From positions 225,934,016-225,998,015 of the forward strand of contig NC_088201.1 of assembly GCF_037126465.1 (NCBI RefSeq): 64,000 nucleotides of DNA. Direction: 5' to 3'. Numbering within the stretch: position 1 is the first letter of the stretch; each line of letters opens with the position of its first letter. The notes below the pieces were generated by a model. It made no database searches. It saw nothing but the letters and a program-made list of their open reading frames with translations, and was not told the origin of the DNA. The stretch is from Ornithodoros turicata. Taxonomy: Eukaryota > Arthropoda > Arachnida > Ixodida > Argasidae. Below are positions 20,254-32,743 of the stretch, piece by piece. A program made the translations under genes and the position numbers.

Positions 20254-20977
20254 CTCAACGTTAAAAAAAGCAAGTTCCACCGTCAGTACTTCGCCAGATG
20301 TCATTGGATATGATGTTAAGCATATACGCTGAGCGCACTGCCGTCTAAACCGACGTGTCCTCTACACCTGTATGTTCGTCGGACGCCTTCGTTATTCCAT
20401 CGATCCAGGTGTCTCACGGGTTATACACACAACATATACCCACATACATACATATACCGAAGGCCAGCTCGATAAGCATGAAATAAAAAATACTTCCATC
20501 CTTACTGCCCAGGCAAGCTTGAAGAATAAGACGCACAGTCACAGTTACTGTTCACCACACTGAATCACGTTTGATAGCATTGCTTTCACCAGACGGCGAA
20601 GACAACTCGCGCAAGATGATGTCATTGAAATTTCGGCTCTCGATAGACAGAAATCGGTGGAACGAATATGGCACATCAAGAAAGACGTGTCTCGTTCTTG
20701 GTCCTGATTAGATAAAAGTTGCTCGCCGTTTCTACGCTTGGCAGCGCCCTCCCGAGCGCCGCCAGGTGTATCACCTGTGCACGTCTGTTGAAATTTCCTC
20801 AAAAAAGAAAAAAAAAAGGAAAGCCTCGCGTGCCGAAGCTAAAATTTGAGTTCTAGGCTCAGAAAATGTATTCCTTTAAATGAAAACAATAAAAAATCAT
20901 TTCATAGATCCTTTAACCTTGATCTGTCTTCAGTGGTACAAGGGAATTAGGTATTCATATGTCATTGGTCATCTACT

Positions 20978-21425
20978 CTAGCGAAAGAAAGTAGAACGAA
21001 ACCAGCGGATGGCAGCCAAGGCAATGTTCCCATCCCGGGCCACGAGGTCGTTCTTCAGAATGCAGTCCTGAAACAAGAACAGCAGGTGTGTCAAAGCTGC
21101 GACCCTTTAGTAGAGTACCACACATAAAGAACATCGAGCGGATATTAAAAAAAAATCACATGACAAACCACGCGGGCGTGTTTGCAAGCGTCGCTGACTA
21201 GGAAACATCCCAGCAAACCAAAATCCATACCTGCGATGAACCCCGAACCACGCATTGGGGCGGTGCGTTCGTTCCCGGGATGAATGCCAATCCCCGAAAA
21301 AACTCCGAAAAACGCACAACTTGGCCACTTGAGTAACGTTCCTGCAAGCTCCCGCGGATCACCCGAGCGATCAAGCTAGGATGATACTGCGTGCGTCTTT
21401 TGAGGTATTGCAGTGAAGCATGCAT
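20978..21425 (-). CDS. Two-exon gene for a 94-residue unknown protein
   Basis: Exon 1 (21425-21231) starts with ATG and reads MHASLQYLKRRTQYHP, then RFSEFFRGLAFIPGTNAPPQ. It ends TCATCGCAG before a GTATGG donor. Exon 2 (21067-20978) follows TTCTTGTTTCAG and reads DCILKNDLVARDGNIALAAI, then RWFRSTFFR and TAG. The intron is 163 bp, GT-AG, phase 0, and the frame is continuous. Upstream, 21440-21480 is GC-rich with a GGGCGGG box on the coding strand. I see no signal peptide and recognise no family. This is the best host gene candidate in the left third of the window. Confidence 0.5.
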
Positions 21426-21741
21426 GCGGGCCAGAGATCGCGGTAGCTCCTCCTCCCGCTACCCGCCCACTGCCGGGACTCAGAATGGCGAAGAGCACTG
21501 AAAGTACTGCTTTCGAATATCTGTAAAACATTTATTTCCTAAACACAAATGACCTTGTGCACAACACATACTACAAACGAGAGTACATAAACACATTGTT
21601 GGAAAAACCTCTGAGGCACAGTGGAGATGCAAGGTTCTACCTATTCTCACTTCACAAACACATTCACAAACTTCTCTCATCTCTCGCGGAAGAGAAAATA
21701 GTAAATGGGTGGGTTGAACAGCAAACTGAGAAATGTTTGTA

Positions 21742-21870
21742 TACAGGGTGTCCCAGCTAATGTGAACCACGGTTTTAAAACAGGGGAAGCTTCTACGCGA
21801 ACTGCAGCTGCTAAACCTTTTTAACAGAGTGATCTGCCTACCCGTTTTCTCCCTCAATGCTGCTAATAAC
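21742..21870 (+). repeat. Transposon-type end ACAGGGTGTCCCAGCTAA
   Basis: The word CAGGGTGTCCCAGCTAATGTGAACC is of a kind widely seen at the ends of dispersed arthropod elements. Only one end is visible, so extent and class are not determined. Confidence 0.3.
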
Positions 21871-22825
21871 TAACTTAGGGATAACAAACTAACTAACTAA
21901 CTTATTATATATGTCGATGTGTCAACCAGAAGGTTTAGACTGCGTTGAGAAACACGTACACCCGTGTCTCAGTCAAAGTACAGCTTTTCTGTTAAAAAAA
22001 ATGCAACTTGTTACAACCTGGAAATCCACAGCAAAGGTGGACATTTTTTCACATACACGTGGACGCTATTCTGTCGAAAAGCACTAAGCTCGCTGAAACA
22101 GGTTATCACTTCTGATATTATTTCGTATTGTGGTAATTACGCGATCTTTTTGCTGCGAACATCGTCTACGCAAGGCACGCATTGCGGCAAACACATGGGA
22201 TGTGTATTATTCGAGATAGTACAAATTACTCACACTTAATTTGTCTCAAGGAAAAGAACGACTGTGAACAAAGCATACGACTTTTCGAACATTCAACAAC
22301 TGTTTTTGATACACAACACTTATTGCCTTTTCTTGTTACATTCCTCGTTCCATCATATGGAGCTGAGACATACTGTACATTACAAAATGTTTCGATTTTT
22401 CTCTCGCATAATAGAGTTTCAAAGAACAACGTTCCAAGTCAGATCACAAGGAAATATTGCGTACAGTACTTCAATTGGATAAACTATGCTCCAGAAAATA
22501 TCACAGTATAACTCCCCTCTGCACTTTTGGCAAGCAGATCTACTCGGCGGCGAAAAAGTATCGCATTGCGACTCGCCTGCATAAATGTTCTTTTCAATAG
22601 AGATCTATAGCAAACAAAAAAATCGTGCTCCAGTAGATGTAGTACTCAAGAACAAGAACTTTATTACCTGCAATTACTTTGCACTGTATTAATAACTACT
22701 TTATTATTACAAATTTATTATTACTGTAGTCCTCAAGGAAGTCTTACATACCACTGCGGATATTAAACCCCACGAGAGAAAACTGGATTACAGGAGGCAA
22801 ATAATCCGTCCACAAACTTATACAC
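21871..22825. other. No supported gene
   Basis: AT-rich DNA with several short overlapping open frames on both strands, none with protein-like composition or splice signals that I trust. Confidence 0.3.
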
Positions 22826-23188
22826 TGTGTGGCGAATGTCACAACGTGTAACAACGTAATGGAGAATGTTGTTGACGATGCCAGTCGAACTGTGTTTTTT
22901 TTTTACTGTTCATGTGAGCCACGGGGGCTTGTCAACCAGTTCAGGTTATTTATGGGGCGCTGCACCTGCACCCCTCGCTGGAACGTCCCCGAATGGGTCA
23001 GTGTAACCCGATACCCAAAGCAACGTCTTCCGAGAGGCGCATCTGGTCACTGTTTCTTGTGCCTCTGTCTCTCCCTTCTTTTTGTAAATAAAATAGTCGT
23101 CCCTTTTCGAAGCTACGAAGTGGTCGTCTGTTTTCTGGCCTCTGCGAAGTTCGGGCGCCCTCCGACGTTTGAGTTCGACGGACTTACA
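22826..23188 (+). repeat. 5' LTR of a Ty3-like retroelement
   Basis: The proposed LTR runs from TGTGTGGCGAATG to GGACTTACA, with the usual TG...CA ends and a length of 363 bp. It holds a TATA-like TTATTTATGG near 22946 and AATAAA at 23087-23092. It is followed directly by a primer-binding site and by gag, which fixes its role. The 3' LTR is not in the window, so the ends cannot be confirmed by comparison. Confidence 0.6.
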
Positions 23189-23192
23189 TTTT

Positions 23193-23207
23193 TATCAGAA
23201 GTGGGAT
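23193..23207 (+). other. Primer-binding site, tRNA-Leu type
   Basis: TCAGAAGTGGGAT matches the complement of the 3' end of a metazoan tRNA-Leu up to the last few bases, five bases after the LTR. This is the usual primer for many arthropod Ty3 elements. Confidence 0.6.
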
Positions 23208-23294
23208 AAGGACTGACTGGACTGATGAGCAGGTGAACATTTTCATCAATTTTGACTCATCTGGACTTTAGCCCGTAAGCACCGAAGGTAGACA

Positions 23295-23707
23295 ATGCCG
23301 AGATTGCAACGAAGACGCCCTCAGGGATCGAAAACTAACAGCACCGAAGATAACGTTACGACCAGCGACGAACACCAGCAGCAATCTGGTTTAAGTGACG
23401 AAGACGGCTCGTCAACGATTATCGAAGCTCACTTCGGCAACGACGTTTCAGCAAAAACGATGACTGAGCTGGAAAAACTTATCAAGTATATGCAAGAACG
23501 TGACGAAGTTCGTGACAAGATGTTCTACGACTTAATCTCATCGAAGAGGACCGATGGTCAAGCCCCTTCTGCACGCATCATGCCGGATATCTCCAAGGAG
23601 GTCCATGTGTTCGACGGCGCCGGTGACGAGAAGCAAGCAGAAGAGTGGCTAGAGACATTTAAGCAGCTGTCCATCCAGTGCCAATGGACTGAGCCTATGA
23701 GGCTAAC
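23295..23707 (+). pseudogene. Ty3-like gag, N-terminal part (split by foldback insert)
   Basis: From ATG, an acidic low-complexity head is followed by a helix rich in Glu and Lys (MTELEKLIKYMQERDEVRD) and by the capsid-type motif AEEWLETFKQLSIQCQW. The gag frame stops being gag at 23707, where foldback DNA begins; the six bases GCTAAC at 23702-23707 recur at 50264-50269. The same frame continues across the insert into KLKGPAATWY, so the split gag was once one frame. This protein would form the particle of the retroelement. Confidence 0.8.
23702..23707 (+). other. Target-site duplication GCTAAC, left
   Basis: The hexamer belongs to gag and recurs directly after the far end of foldback DNA (50264). 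Removing one copy and the insert gives a continuous gag reading. Confidence 0.85.
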
Positions 23708-23717
23708 AGTAGTAGTG

Positions 23718-23893
23718 TATCAGCTCAAGTAGCCGGCAAGTCACATCTTCGCCTGGACGCCATTAATTAGCAATTAGAGCTAATTGGGACCCCCCACATT
23801 AATCAGGACCCACCAGAGAGTCATTACACTAATTGGGGATCATCTAAGACACGTCCAGACGAAGATGTGAGTTTCCGGCTACTTGAGCTGATA
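23718..23893. repeat. Terminal hairpin, element A left end
   Basis: TATCAGCTCAAGTAGCCGG and about 25 further bases pair with an inverted copy ending at 23893, around about 90 bp of loop that includes GGGACCCCCCACATTAATC. The same hairpin occurs at all four ends of A and B. Confidence 0.85.
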
Positions 23894-24799
23894 AAAATAA
23901 AAAAAACAGGTAGAAAATAAAATAAAAAGATAGAGATAGAGTGGAGAGAAGGAGTTTAGTTGAAGATCAACGACATCGTCTTGAAGAAAGCGGCCCGGAA
24001 AGGCCGCTGGGCGACGGAGCACTGAGGCAGGTTGCAAAGCATCGCAGCACCAGTTCCGCACATCCTGTGACGTCAGCTGTGACGTCATCATGGCATGTCT
24101 GGGCAGGTTAGGACAGCTCTGGACATGCAAGGAGAAAAACACTCGTAATACAGAGGCTGGGAAAGCAAGAGTATGCAAACCATCAATAGCTAACAAGAAA
24201 AAACAATTAGTTACACAACAAATGATCCCACCACAACAGGAGCGCAGAACGATGCGACTGCTCCATCCGAGAGGCAGGCAGAGAACTGACTCGTAATGGT
24301 TTTTCTGCTGTATAAAGCCCCGCAGCTGCATCCCCTAGCGGTTACTTTCTCAACTAATCTCACAACAAAATTATTAAGAATCACGCCAGCGCTACTCCCG
24401 TTCCCAAGGCAGAAGATGATAGAAAATGGCGGGAATGCCCGGACAACAGCAACCAGCACTGGCACGAAAAATCGCAAACAAAGCGGGAACAAAGTTGGCG
24501 AAAGCATTAGTTACACAACAAATCACCTCACCACAGTAGGAGCACAGACCGATGCGACTGCTCTCGTCGACAGCCAGGGATCAAGTGACGACGGAGCGAA
24601 CGACCACACGTCTTCTCCCAACGAGAGCCAGAGGTGGACTGACGTAAGCGCCACTCTACGGGTGCTACGCATGCGCGCGCTCGTAGCGCCCTCTGCGCGC
24701 TCCTACCGCCACCTGCGAGAGGCTAAGAGAGAAGAGCATTCCTGCGCCCTCTTCTCTCGTTGCTCATTGGTCGTGAGGCTAAGTGAGAAGAGCATTCCT

Positions 24800-24869
24800 G
24801 CGCCCCCTGCTGGCAGTTCTCATTGGTCGTGAGGCTAAGTGAGAAGAGCATTCCTGCGCCCCCTGCTGG
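24800..24869 (-). promoter_or_regulatory. Two CTCF-core motifs, element A left arm
   Basis: CCAGCAGGGGGCGC on the minus strand at 24813-24800 and 24869-24856, in two copies of a 56-bp tandem unit that also has a CCAATGAG word. Both match the CTCF core consensus at every defined position. A third lies at 25655-25642. Confidence 0.65.
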
Positions 24870-25641
24870 CAGTTCTCATTGGTCCAGACATCATCCTATT
24901 GTCTCAGGGCTACACTGTTTTTTTTCCACTAATGCTCCTTTGGTCAATCTGCAGTGAAGCCATGGTATGACGTCATCATGCACCTGCGTGGCTCAAGGAC
25001 GCGTGCGCTCTAGGCAGGGGACCTATTATTTATTGAATCACTATCCCAAGATTATTTCCTTTATTCTTCTATAACGATTGCATAGGAAACTATTGCAGAA
25101 GAGCACCATGCATGAAAGCTGATCGAAGGAATTCCAAAGTCTTACTAAATGAGACTTGCAAAAGAACAAAACATCCTAACATGTAACTCCAACAACGGCT
25201 AATAAGAGGACTAGGCACTCAACAAATCAACGCGCGCAGAACTCAGGGCAGCACTATCGTCAAGACAACAATGTTCCTTGTCAAAAGGGAAAAAAAATAC
25301 TAAGCGTCAACAAAGGAAAGCATGCATATCGGGGCATGTCAGGACACGTCAGGACAAATCGTACGACTGCTGGGCAACAGAGGAAAACAAACACTTGAAC
25401 AGAGTGAAAAAGGCACTCACCATCATTTTTCCCATTCACAGCATTCCCTCATTGTAAATCCGCTCGTCACAAAATCCACCTGCATCGTCGAACACCATTC
25501 ACCAGTGACGAACCACACATCCGCACCCCATCAGAGGCAGACAGAACCCCACCGAAGCTACGCTCTTCCACTGACGGCCAACGCCAGGAGCAGAATTTGC
25601 GTGTCGAGACCCGTCAGTGTCCAAGAGAGAAGTGAATCCTT

Positions 25642-25655
25642 GCGCCCCCTGCTGG
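25642..25655 (-). promoter_or_regulatory. CTCF-core motif, element A left arm
   Basis: An exact CCAGCAGGGGGCGC on the minus strand, in the next module, again beside a CCAAT word and a CRE octamer (25672). Confidence 0.65.
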
Positions 25656-27179
25656 CCGTTCTCATTGGTCGTGACGTCATCCTATTGTCTCAGGGCTACC
25701 CTGTTTTTTTCCACTAATGCTCCTTTGGTCAATCTACAATGAAGCCACAGTATGACGTCATCACGCACCTGCGTGGCTCAAGGACGCGTACGCTCTAGAC
25801 AGGGCACCTGTTATTTATTGAATCACTATCCCTAGATTATTTCCTTTATTCTACTATAATGATTGCGTAGGGAACTATTGCAGAAAAACACCATAGACAA
25901 GAGGAGATTGTAGCATTTCATTCCCAAAGTCTTACTGTACAGGGAAAAAAAAAAAAAAGGTTCAGCAAGACATAAAGTCACACACCTGCCCCCCTCGCGG
26001 TTACTCTCTGAACTAAATGAATCGCAAAATTATTAAGATTAGCTCTACTCCCATTCAAGGCAGCACTATCGTCAAGAATATGCCTTGTACAAAAAGAAAA
26101 AAACTACATGTAGAAGGAAAGCATGTCAGAACAAGCCCAGGCATGTCAGCACATGTTTGTCAGACAAGGGGGGAAAAAGCGAAAAGAAACAAAGAAGGAA
26201 ACCAGCATCAAACTATTTCTAAGCACACGCACTCCTCTTATTCAAAAACAGTGCTCATCATAAATCTGCCCAGGACAATACACACTATTTTTCTATTGCC
26301 ACACTTTTTTCCAGTAACGGTCAATGCATTGCTACAGACTGTGTGACGTCATCACATCCTGTCTGAAGAAGAAGAAGACACCGGCAAAGACTCCTATTAT
26401 TTATTGAATCGCAAGATTATTTCCTTTGTCCTACTCTTAATGACATTCATTCTCTCATTAAAATTCAACAAAAAAGCACCCTACATATTAACGATTTTCA
26501 CCCCAAAGGCTCATCATGGTCATTAGAATTACAGTAAACTACCACTGCTCTTTTAAAATAATAATAAGTGAAACCACTCAACATCACCTCCAGGCTTATG
26601 TAATACATGACCCTTTCTATGCTCACACATTCGTTGTCTGAGGCTACACCTGCGAGCAAAAAAGGCGCGGAAGCCGAGTGGGCAAAGTTCCATTCGCGCA
26701 TTGCGAGCATAAAAACGGGAAAAGCCTGGGAGCAAAGTTCTATTCGCGCATTCCAAAGCACAAGACAGAACGCCTTTACGGGAACACGATAGCATTCCTA
26801 TACTATATTAATGATTATTGCATTGCAGTTTAGAAAAACTACAACTAAACTATAATTTTAGGAGCCCAACTTTCTATGGAAACTATAATTGCCCTATTAC
26901 TTGGATCGCTACTAATGAAGCGCTCCAATTTTTTCTCTCTTCCCATTTCAGCCTTGTCATGCAGGGAAGCAGACTCATATCCAAAATAATTAATTTACAC
27001 TGAGGGTGCCGTGCTTCAGGAATTCCTATCCTGCGCTCAGATGCAAGCATTTCTTTACGGATACAGCTGACTTCCTCAACATATCGAACACCCAACAAAA
27101 TCAAACAAACAACCCCACTTCCACTGGTAGAACACTATTTAGCTTTTACGCAGGAGGCTTTCTTCTACATAAAAAGTAG

Positions 27180-27765
27180 AGAAAATAAGAAAAGAGCAGC
27201 AAAAAATTGCGTGCACTTTTGCTTGACTTAAAAGACCTGAAGCATATGCCAATAAACCAAGAAAAGACACTCATGTCTGGTATCTGATAGTGCCACATAC
27301 ACAGACGCATTGCCCTTGCGTAAAGAAAGCACAGGACAGGGATACACAAATATCCTTAGGTGAGCAGGGAAAAGGCTTAAGACCTCAGGTCACCACACAT
27401 CGCCACGCGGCTAGCACAACATGACACCAACAACATACTAGCGGCGGGAAGAACTGCAACACTGCTAAAAATAAGAAAAGAGCAGCAAAAAATTGCGTGC
27501 ACTTTTGCTTGACTTAAAAAACCTGAAGCATATGCCAATAAACCAAGAAAAAGACACTCATGTCTGGTATCTGATAGTGCCACATACACAGACGCATTGC
27601 CCTTGCGTAAAGAAAGCACAGGACAGGGATACACAAATATCCTTAGGTGAGCAGGGAAAAGGCTTAAGACCTCAGGTCACCACACATCGCCACGCGGCTA
27701 GCACAACATGACACCAACAACATACTAGCGGCGGGAAGAACTGCAACACTGCTAAACAAGTCAGA
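27180..27765. repeat. Near-identical 295-bp tandem duplication, A left arm
   Basis: Two adjacent copies share the stretch from AAAATAAGAAAAGAGCAGC to the GCGGGAAGAACTGCAACACTGCTAAA end. Element B has one copy (about 41410-41705). The mirror pair in A lies at about 33590-34180. Confidence 0.8.
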
Positions 27766-29160
27766 CATGCCACGATGACGTCACAAATCAGGGGGAAAAA
27801 AAGCACACGCATGCACGCACAGAGGACAACGCATTAAACACACGGAGCGCTCAGGAATAATCGTAGCGTTACCGCACATTGCTACGAAGCTCAACGTCTA
27901 ACACAAGACGGCAGCAACAAGATATTAAAGGATAAAAATTGCAACACTACTGAACAAGTCCAGACATGCGACATCGCATACAAAACACTGCTCATCGGAG
28001 AAAAGGCCTAAGCCCGCGGCGGATCATCATAGAGCATACACAACTTCATTTTTCTATTTCGCGTAAACTAAACGCGGTCTGCTAGGAAAACGACGTACAA
28101 ATTTTCTTAAGGAGCAGAGAAATATATCTACTCCGTGCTCAGATACCAGCATTTCTGCTCAAAAATCTGCAAAATTAAGCACTGCTTACTTCGTCAAGAT
28201 ATCGAACAAAATCAAACAAACAACCCCACTTCCACTGGTACAACACTATTCAGCTTTTACGCAGGAGGCTTTGTTCTACATAAAAAGTAGAGAAAATAAG
28301 AAAAGAGCAGCGAAAAATTACACGCATTTGCGCTCCAATAGCTGTAACTGCAAGAAACCGTAGCGCACGCCAATAAACTGAGAAAAAGACACTCATGTCT
28401 GGTATCTGATAGTGCCACATACACAACCGCATTACCCTTGCGTAAAGAAAGCACAGGACAGGGATACACAAATTTCCTTAGGTGAGCAGGGAAAAGGCTT
28501 AAGACCTCAGGTCACCTCACATCGCCACGCGGCTAGCACAACATGACACCAACAACATACTAGCGGCGGGAAGAACTGCAACACTGCTAAACAAGTCCAG
28601 ACATGCCACGATGACGTCACAAATCAGGGGAAAAAAAGCACACGCACACACGCACAGAGTACAACGCATTAAACACACGATGCGCTCAGGAATAATCGTA
28701 GCGTTACCGCACATCGCTACGAAGCTCAACGTCTAACACAAGACGGCAGCAACAAGATATTAAAGGATAAAAATTGCAACACTACTGAACAAGTCCAGAC
28801 ATGCGACATCGCATACAAAACACTGCTCATCGGAGAAAAGGCCTAAGCCCGCGGCGGATCATCATCATAGAGCATACACAACCTCATTTTTCTATTTCGC
28901 GTAAACTAAACGCGGTCTGCTTGGAAAACGACGTACAAATTTTCTTCAGGAGCAGAGAAATATATCTACTCCGTGCTCAGATACCAGCATTTCTGCTCAA
29001 AAACCTGCAAAATTAAGCACTGCTTACTTCGTCAAGATATCGAACACCCAACAAAATCAAACAAACAACCCCACTTCCACTGGTAGAACACTATTCAGCT
29101 TTTACGCAGGAGGCTTTCTTCTACATAAAAAGTAGAGAAAATAAGAAAAGAGCAGCGAAA
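27763..29160. repeat. 836-bp tandem duplication, A left arm
   Basis: The unit beginning CAGACATGCCACGATGACGTC at 27763 starts again at about 28598 and runs with few changes to about 29160. Element B has one copy, which explains much of its shorter length. The right arm of A holds the mirror of the pair (about 32200-33600). Confidence 0.8.
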
Positions 29161-30620
29161 TATTACACGCACTTTTGCTCGCATAGCTATAAGAGAAAAA
29201 AAAATAAATAAAAGAACGACGCACACGCTAATAAACTGTGACAAAGACACCCATTTCTGCTATCAGATAATTATTGCATAATGCTAAATACTCATTTGCA
29301 TTGGCCCTGCGTGAAGAAAGCACAGGACAGGGATACACAATCTATCTTAAGCGAGCACGGAAAGTCACTTCTACTCGAACAGCTTAATACCATAAAGTCT
29401 GAATTTTTGCAAAGAAAATAAAGCTTGAACAACGTTACGAAGGTGACAGACACATACTAACAAAAAACAAACGAATTCCATTCTCATGAACTCTCCTCTG
29501 CCGAGCGGCTTTCTCCTGCTCTACCTGGATGCTGACTTTTTCCCCCCTCACCTACATTCTGAGTAAAAGCAGTGACAGAAGAAAAGAACCGCGAAAAATT
29601 ACACGCATTTGTGTCACAGGACAGGGATACACAAATTTCCTTAAGTGAGCAGGGAAAAGGCTTAAGTCGTACCGCTCAGGAATAATCGGAGAATCACCGC
29701 TTATGGCTAGGCGGATAGCGCCTGAACAGCGCTACGAACGTGACAGATACATACTAACAAACAAACAAACAAACAACAGCAGGACCGGCGTCGAGCACTC
29801 ATAAAATACCCTGCCCAAAACAAAGACTTCACCAGGTTCGCGAGGCAATTCCATTAAAAACGCTCGTCCTATCCTACAGATAGCAATGCAAACGCGACTG
29901 CCCTTATTTTTTAAAACCACTATTCCACGCAATAGTACATAAATGTATCACTCGTGTCACACGAAAAGGCAAACACTTACCTGTCAAGTGGGGTCCCAGC
30001 GCGTGCGCGCGCGCACACACACTAACATTTTCACATTCACAAACACAAAGTCTATTTTCACAACCACATAAATCCATATTATTTATCAGGTCAATAATTA
30101 TCCTACCATCGCCAAAAGACGGTACAGACATGTATGCTTGAGGAATGAGGACAATCGGTCCTCGTTCCGGATGTAATAGGATATCGCCACTCGGCCGGCG
30201 CGAACCAATAAAGAAAGAAAGGAATGCATGTTCGCTACGAAGAAAACGGTGCCGTGCTTCTACGCAGCGATCATTATACAGACGCGTAAATGTGAACATC
30301 ATTCGCTACACACTGTAGCTCTCATCATTTTTAAACCAAACCAAACCGTGTTCATAGGTCTTCACTAAATAGGTGAACCGATAATGACTCCAAATAAAAT
30401 CAAATAAAATAATCATTCCAGCATCGCTGGCTGCAAGCTTGGGTACCCAACAGAGCAGCGCGCTCCCATCAACACGCCTTGGGCTGACCTTACACACCCG
30501 AAGCCTTTTCTGAATACATTCTGCCGGCGCTGGAATAAAAGATTTATCGCGAGGGTACTACGATGTCAGCTCTGTTGCTGTTTAAGTGATAAAACAGTGC
30601 GCCCGAACCGCGAAGCGCGC

Positions 30621-30745
30621 GGGCCCGGTCTCGCGGTTTGGACTCGCGACGCGCGCGCGCGGACCCGGTCTCGCGGTTTGGACTCGCGACGCGCGCGATT
30701 CCCCGCGGCGCGAGCGCAACGCGGACCCGTTCTCGCGGTTTGGAC
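30621..30745. repeat. GC-rich loop at the centre of element A
   Basis: Between the arms lie three copies of a unit of about 38 bp containing TCTCGCGGTTTGGAC and GCGACGCGCGCG. The arm ends read GTGATAAAACAGTGCGCCC and its inverse. CpG content is extreme against the AT-rich arms. Confidence 0.8.
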
Positions 30746-32743
30746 GCGCGCTTCGCGGTTCGGGCGCACTGTTTTATCACTTAAACAGCAACAGAGCTGA
30801 CATCGTAGTACCCTCGCGATAAATCTTTTATTCCAGCGCCGGCAGAATGTATTCAGAAAGGCTTCGGGTGTGTAAGGTCAGCCCAAGGCGTGTTGATGGG
30901 AGCGCGCTGCTCTGTTGGGTACCCAAGCTTGCAGCCAGCGATGCTGGAATGATTATTTTATTTGATTTTATTTGGAGTCATTATCGGTTCACCTATTTAG
31001 TGAAGACCTATGAACACGGTTTGGTTTGGTTTAAAAATGATGAGAGCTACAGTGTGTAGCGAATGATGTTCACATTTACGCGTCTGTATAATGATCGCTG
31101 CGTAGAAGCACGGCACCGTTTTCTTCGTAGCGAACATGCATTCCTTTCTTTCTTTATTGGTTCGCGCCGGCCGAGTGGCGATATCCTATTACATCCGGAA
31201 CGAGGACCGATTGTCCTCATTCCTCAAGCATACATGTCTGTACCGTCTTTTGGCGATGGTAGGATAATTATTGACCTGATAAATAATATGGATTTATGTG
31301 GTTGTGAAAATAGACTTTGTGTTTGTGAATGTGAAAATGTTAGTGTGTGTGCGCGCGCGCACGCGCTGGGACCCCACTTGACAGGTAAGTGTTTGCCTTT
31401 TCGTGTGACACGAGTGATACATTTATGTACTATTGCGTGGAATAGTGGTTTTAAAAAATAAGGGCAGTCGCGTTTGCATTGCTATCTGTAGGATAGGACG
31501 AGCGTTTTTAATGGAATTGCCTCGCGAACCTGGTGAAGTCTTTGTTTTGGGCAGGGTATTTTATGAGTGCTCGACGCCGGTCCTGCTGTTGTTTGTTTGT
31601 TTGTTTGTTAGTATGTATCTGTCACGTTCGTAGCGCTGTTCAGGCGCTATCCGCCTAGCCATAAGCGGTGATTCTCCGATTATTCCTGAGCGGTACGACT
31701 TAAGCCTTTTCCTGCTCACTTAAGGAAATTTGTGTATCCCTGTCCTGTGACACAAATGCGTGTAATTTTTCGCGGTTCTTTTCTTCTGTCACTGCTTTTA
31801 CTCAGAATGTAGGTGAGGGGGGAAAAAGTCAGCATCCAGGTAGAGCAGGAGAAAGCCGCTCGGCAGAGGAGAGTTCATGAGAATGGAATTCGTTTGTTTT
31901 TTGTTAGTATGTGTCTGTCACCTTCGTAACGTTGTTCAAGCTTTATTTTCTTTGCAAAAATTCAGACTTTATGGTATTAAGCTGTTCGAGTAGAAGTGAC
32001 TTTCCGTGCTCGCTTAAGATAGATTGTGTATCCCTGTCCTGTGCTTTCTTCACGCAGGGCCAATGCAAATGAGTATTTAGCATTATGCAATAATTATCTG
32101 ATAGCAGAAATGGGTGTCTTTGTCACAGTTTATTAGCGTGTGCGTCGTTCTTTTATTTATTTTTTTTCTCTTATAGCTATGCGAGCAAAAGTGCGTGTAA
32201 TATTTCGCTGCTCTTTTCTTATTTTCTCTACTTTTTATGTAGAAGAAAGCCTCCTGCGTAAAAGCTGAATAGTGTTCTACCAGTGGAAGTGGGGTTGTTT
32301 GTTTGATTTTGTTGGGTGTTCGATATCTTGACGAAGTAAGCAGTGCTTAATTTTGCAGGTTTTTGAGCAGAAATGCTGGTATCTGAGCACGGAGTAGATA
32401 TATTTCTCTGCTCCTGAAGAAAATTTGTACGTCGTTTTCCAAGCAGACCGCGTTTAGTTTACGCGAAATAGAAAAATGAGGTTGTGTATGCTCTATGATG
32501 ATGATCCGCCGCGGGCTTAGGCCTTTTCTCCGATGAGCAGTGTTTTGTATGCGATGTCGCATGTCTGGACTTGTTCAGTAGTGTTGCAATTTTTATCCTT
32601 TAATATCTTGTTGCTGCCGTCTTGTGTTAGACGTTGAGCTTCGTAGCGATGTGCGGTAACGCTACGATTATTCCTGAGCGCATCGTGTGTTTAATGCGTT
32701 GTACTCTGTGCGTGTGTGCGTGTGCTTTTTTTCCCCTGATTTG

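Larger units (their letters stand above)
24068..28619 (+). promoter_or_regulatory. CRE octamer array, element A left arm
   Basis: Eight exact TGACGTCA palindromes begin at 24068, 24080, 24968, 25672, 25753, 26344, 27776 and 28612. TGACGTCA is the CREB/ATF site. Most lie near GCATGTC or ATCCTATTGTCTCAGGG words at like places in the modules, so they came with module duplication. Function is inference. Confidence 0.7.

Noticed and set aside
24296..24832. 178-codon open frame in the foldback arm as a gene
   Set aside because: It crosses the CTCF-type tandem units, shows no motif, and its reading is simply repeat DNA left open in one frame; the other copies of the same DNA give shorter frames.
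30063..31461. Identical 132-codon frames beside the centre of element A as duplicated genes
   Set aside because: They are the two arms of one palindrome. Identity reflects the inverted repeat and there are no domains; the copies in B are disrupted by small indels.
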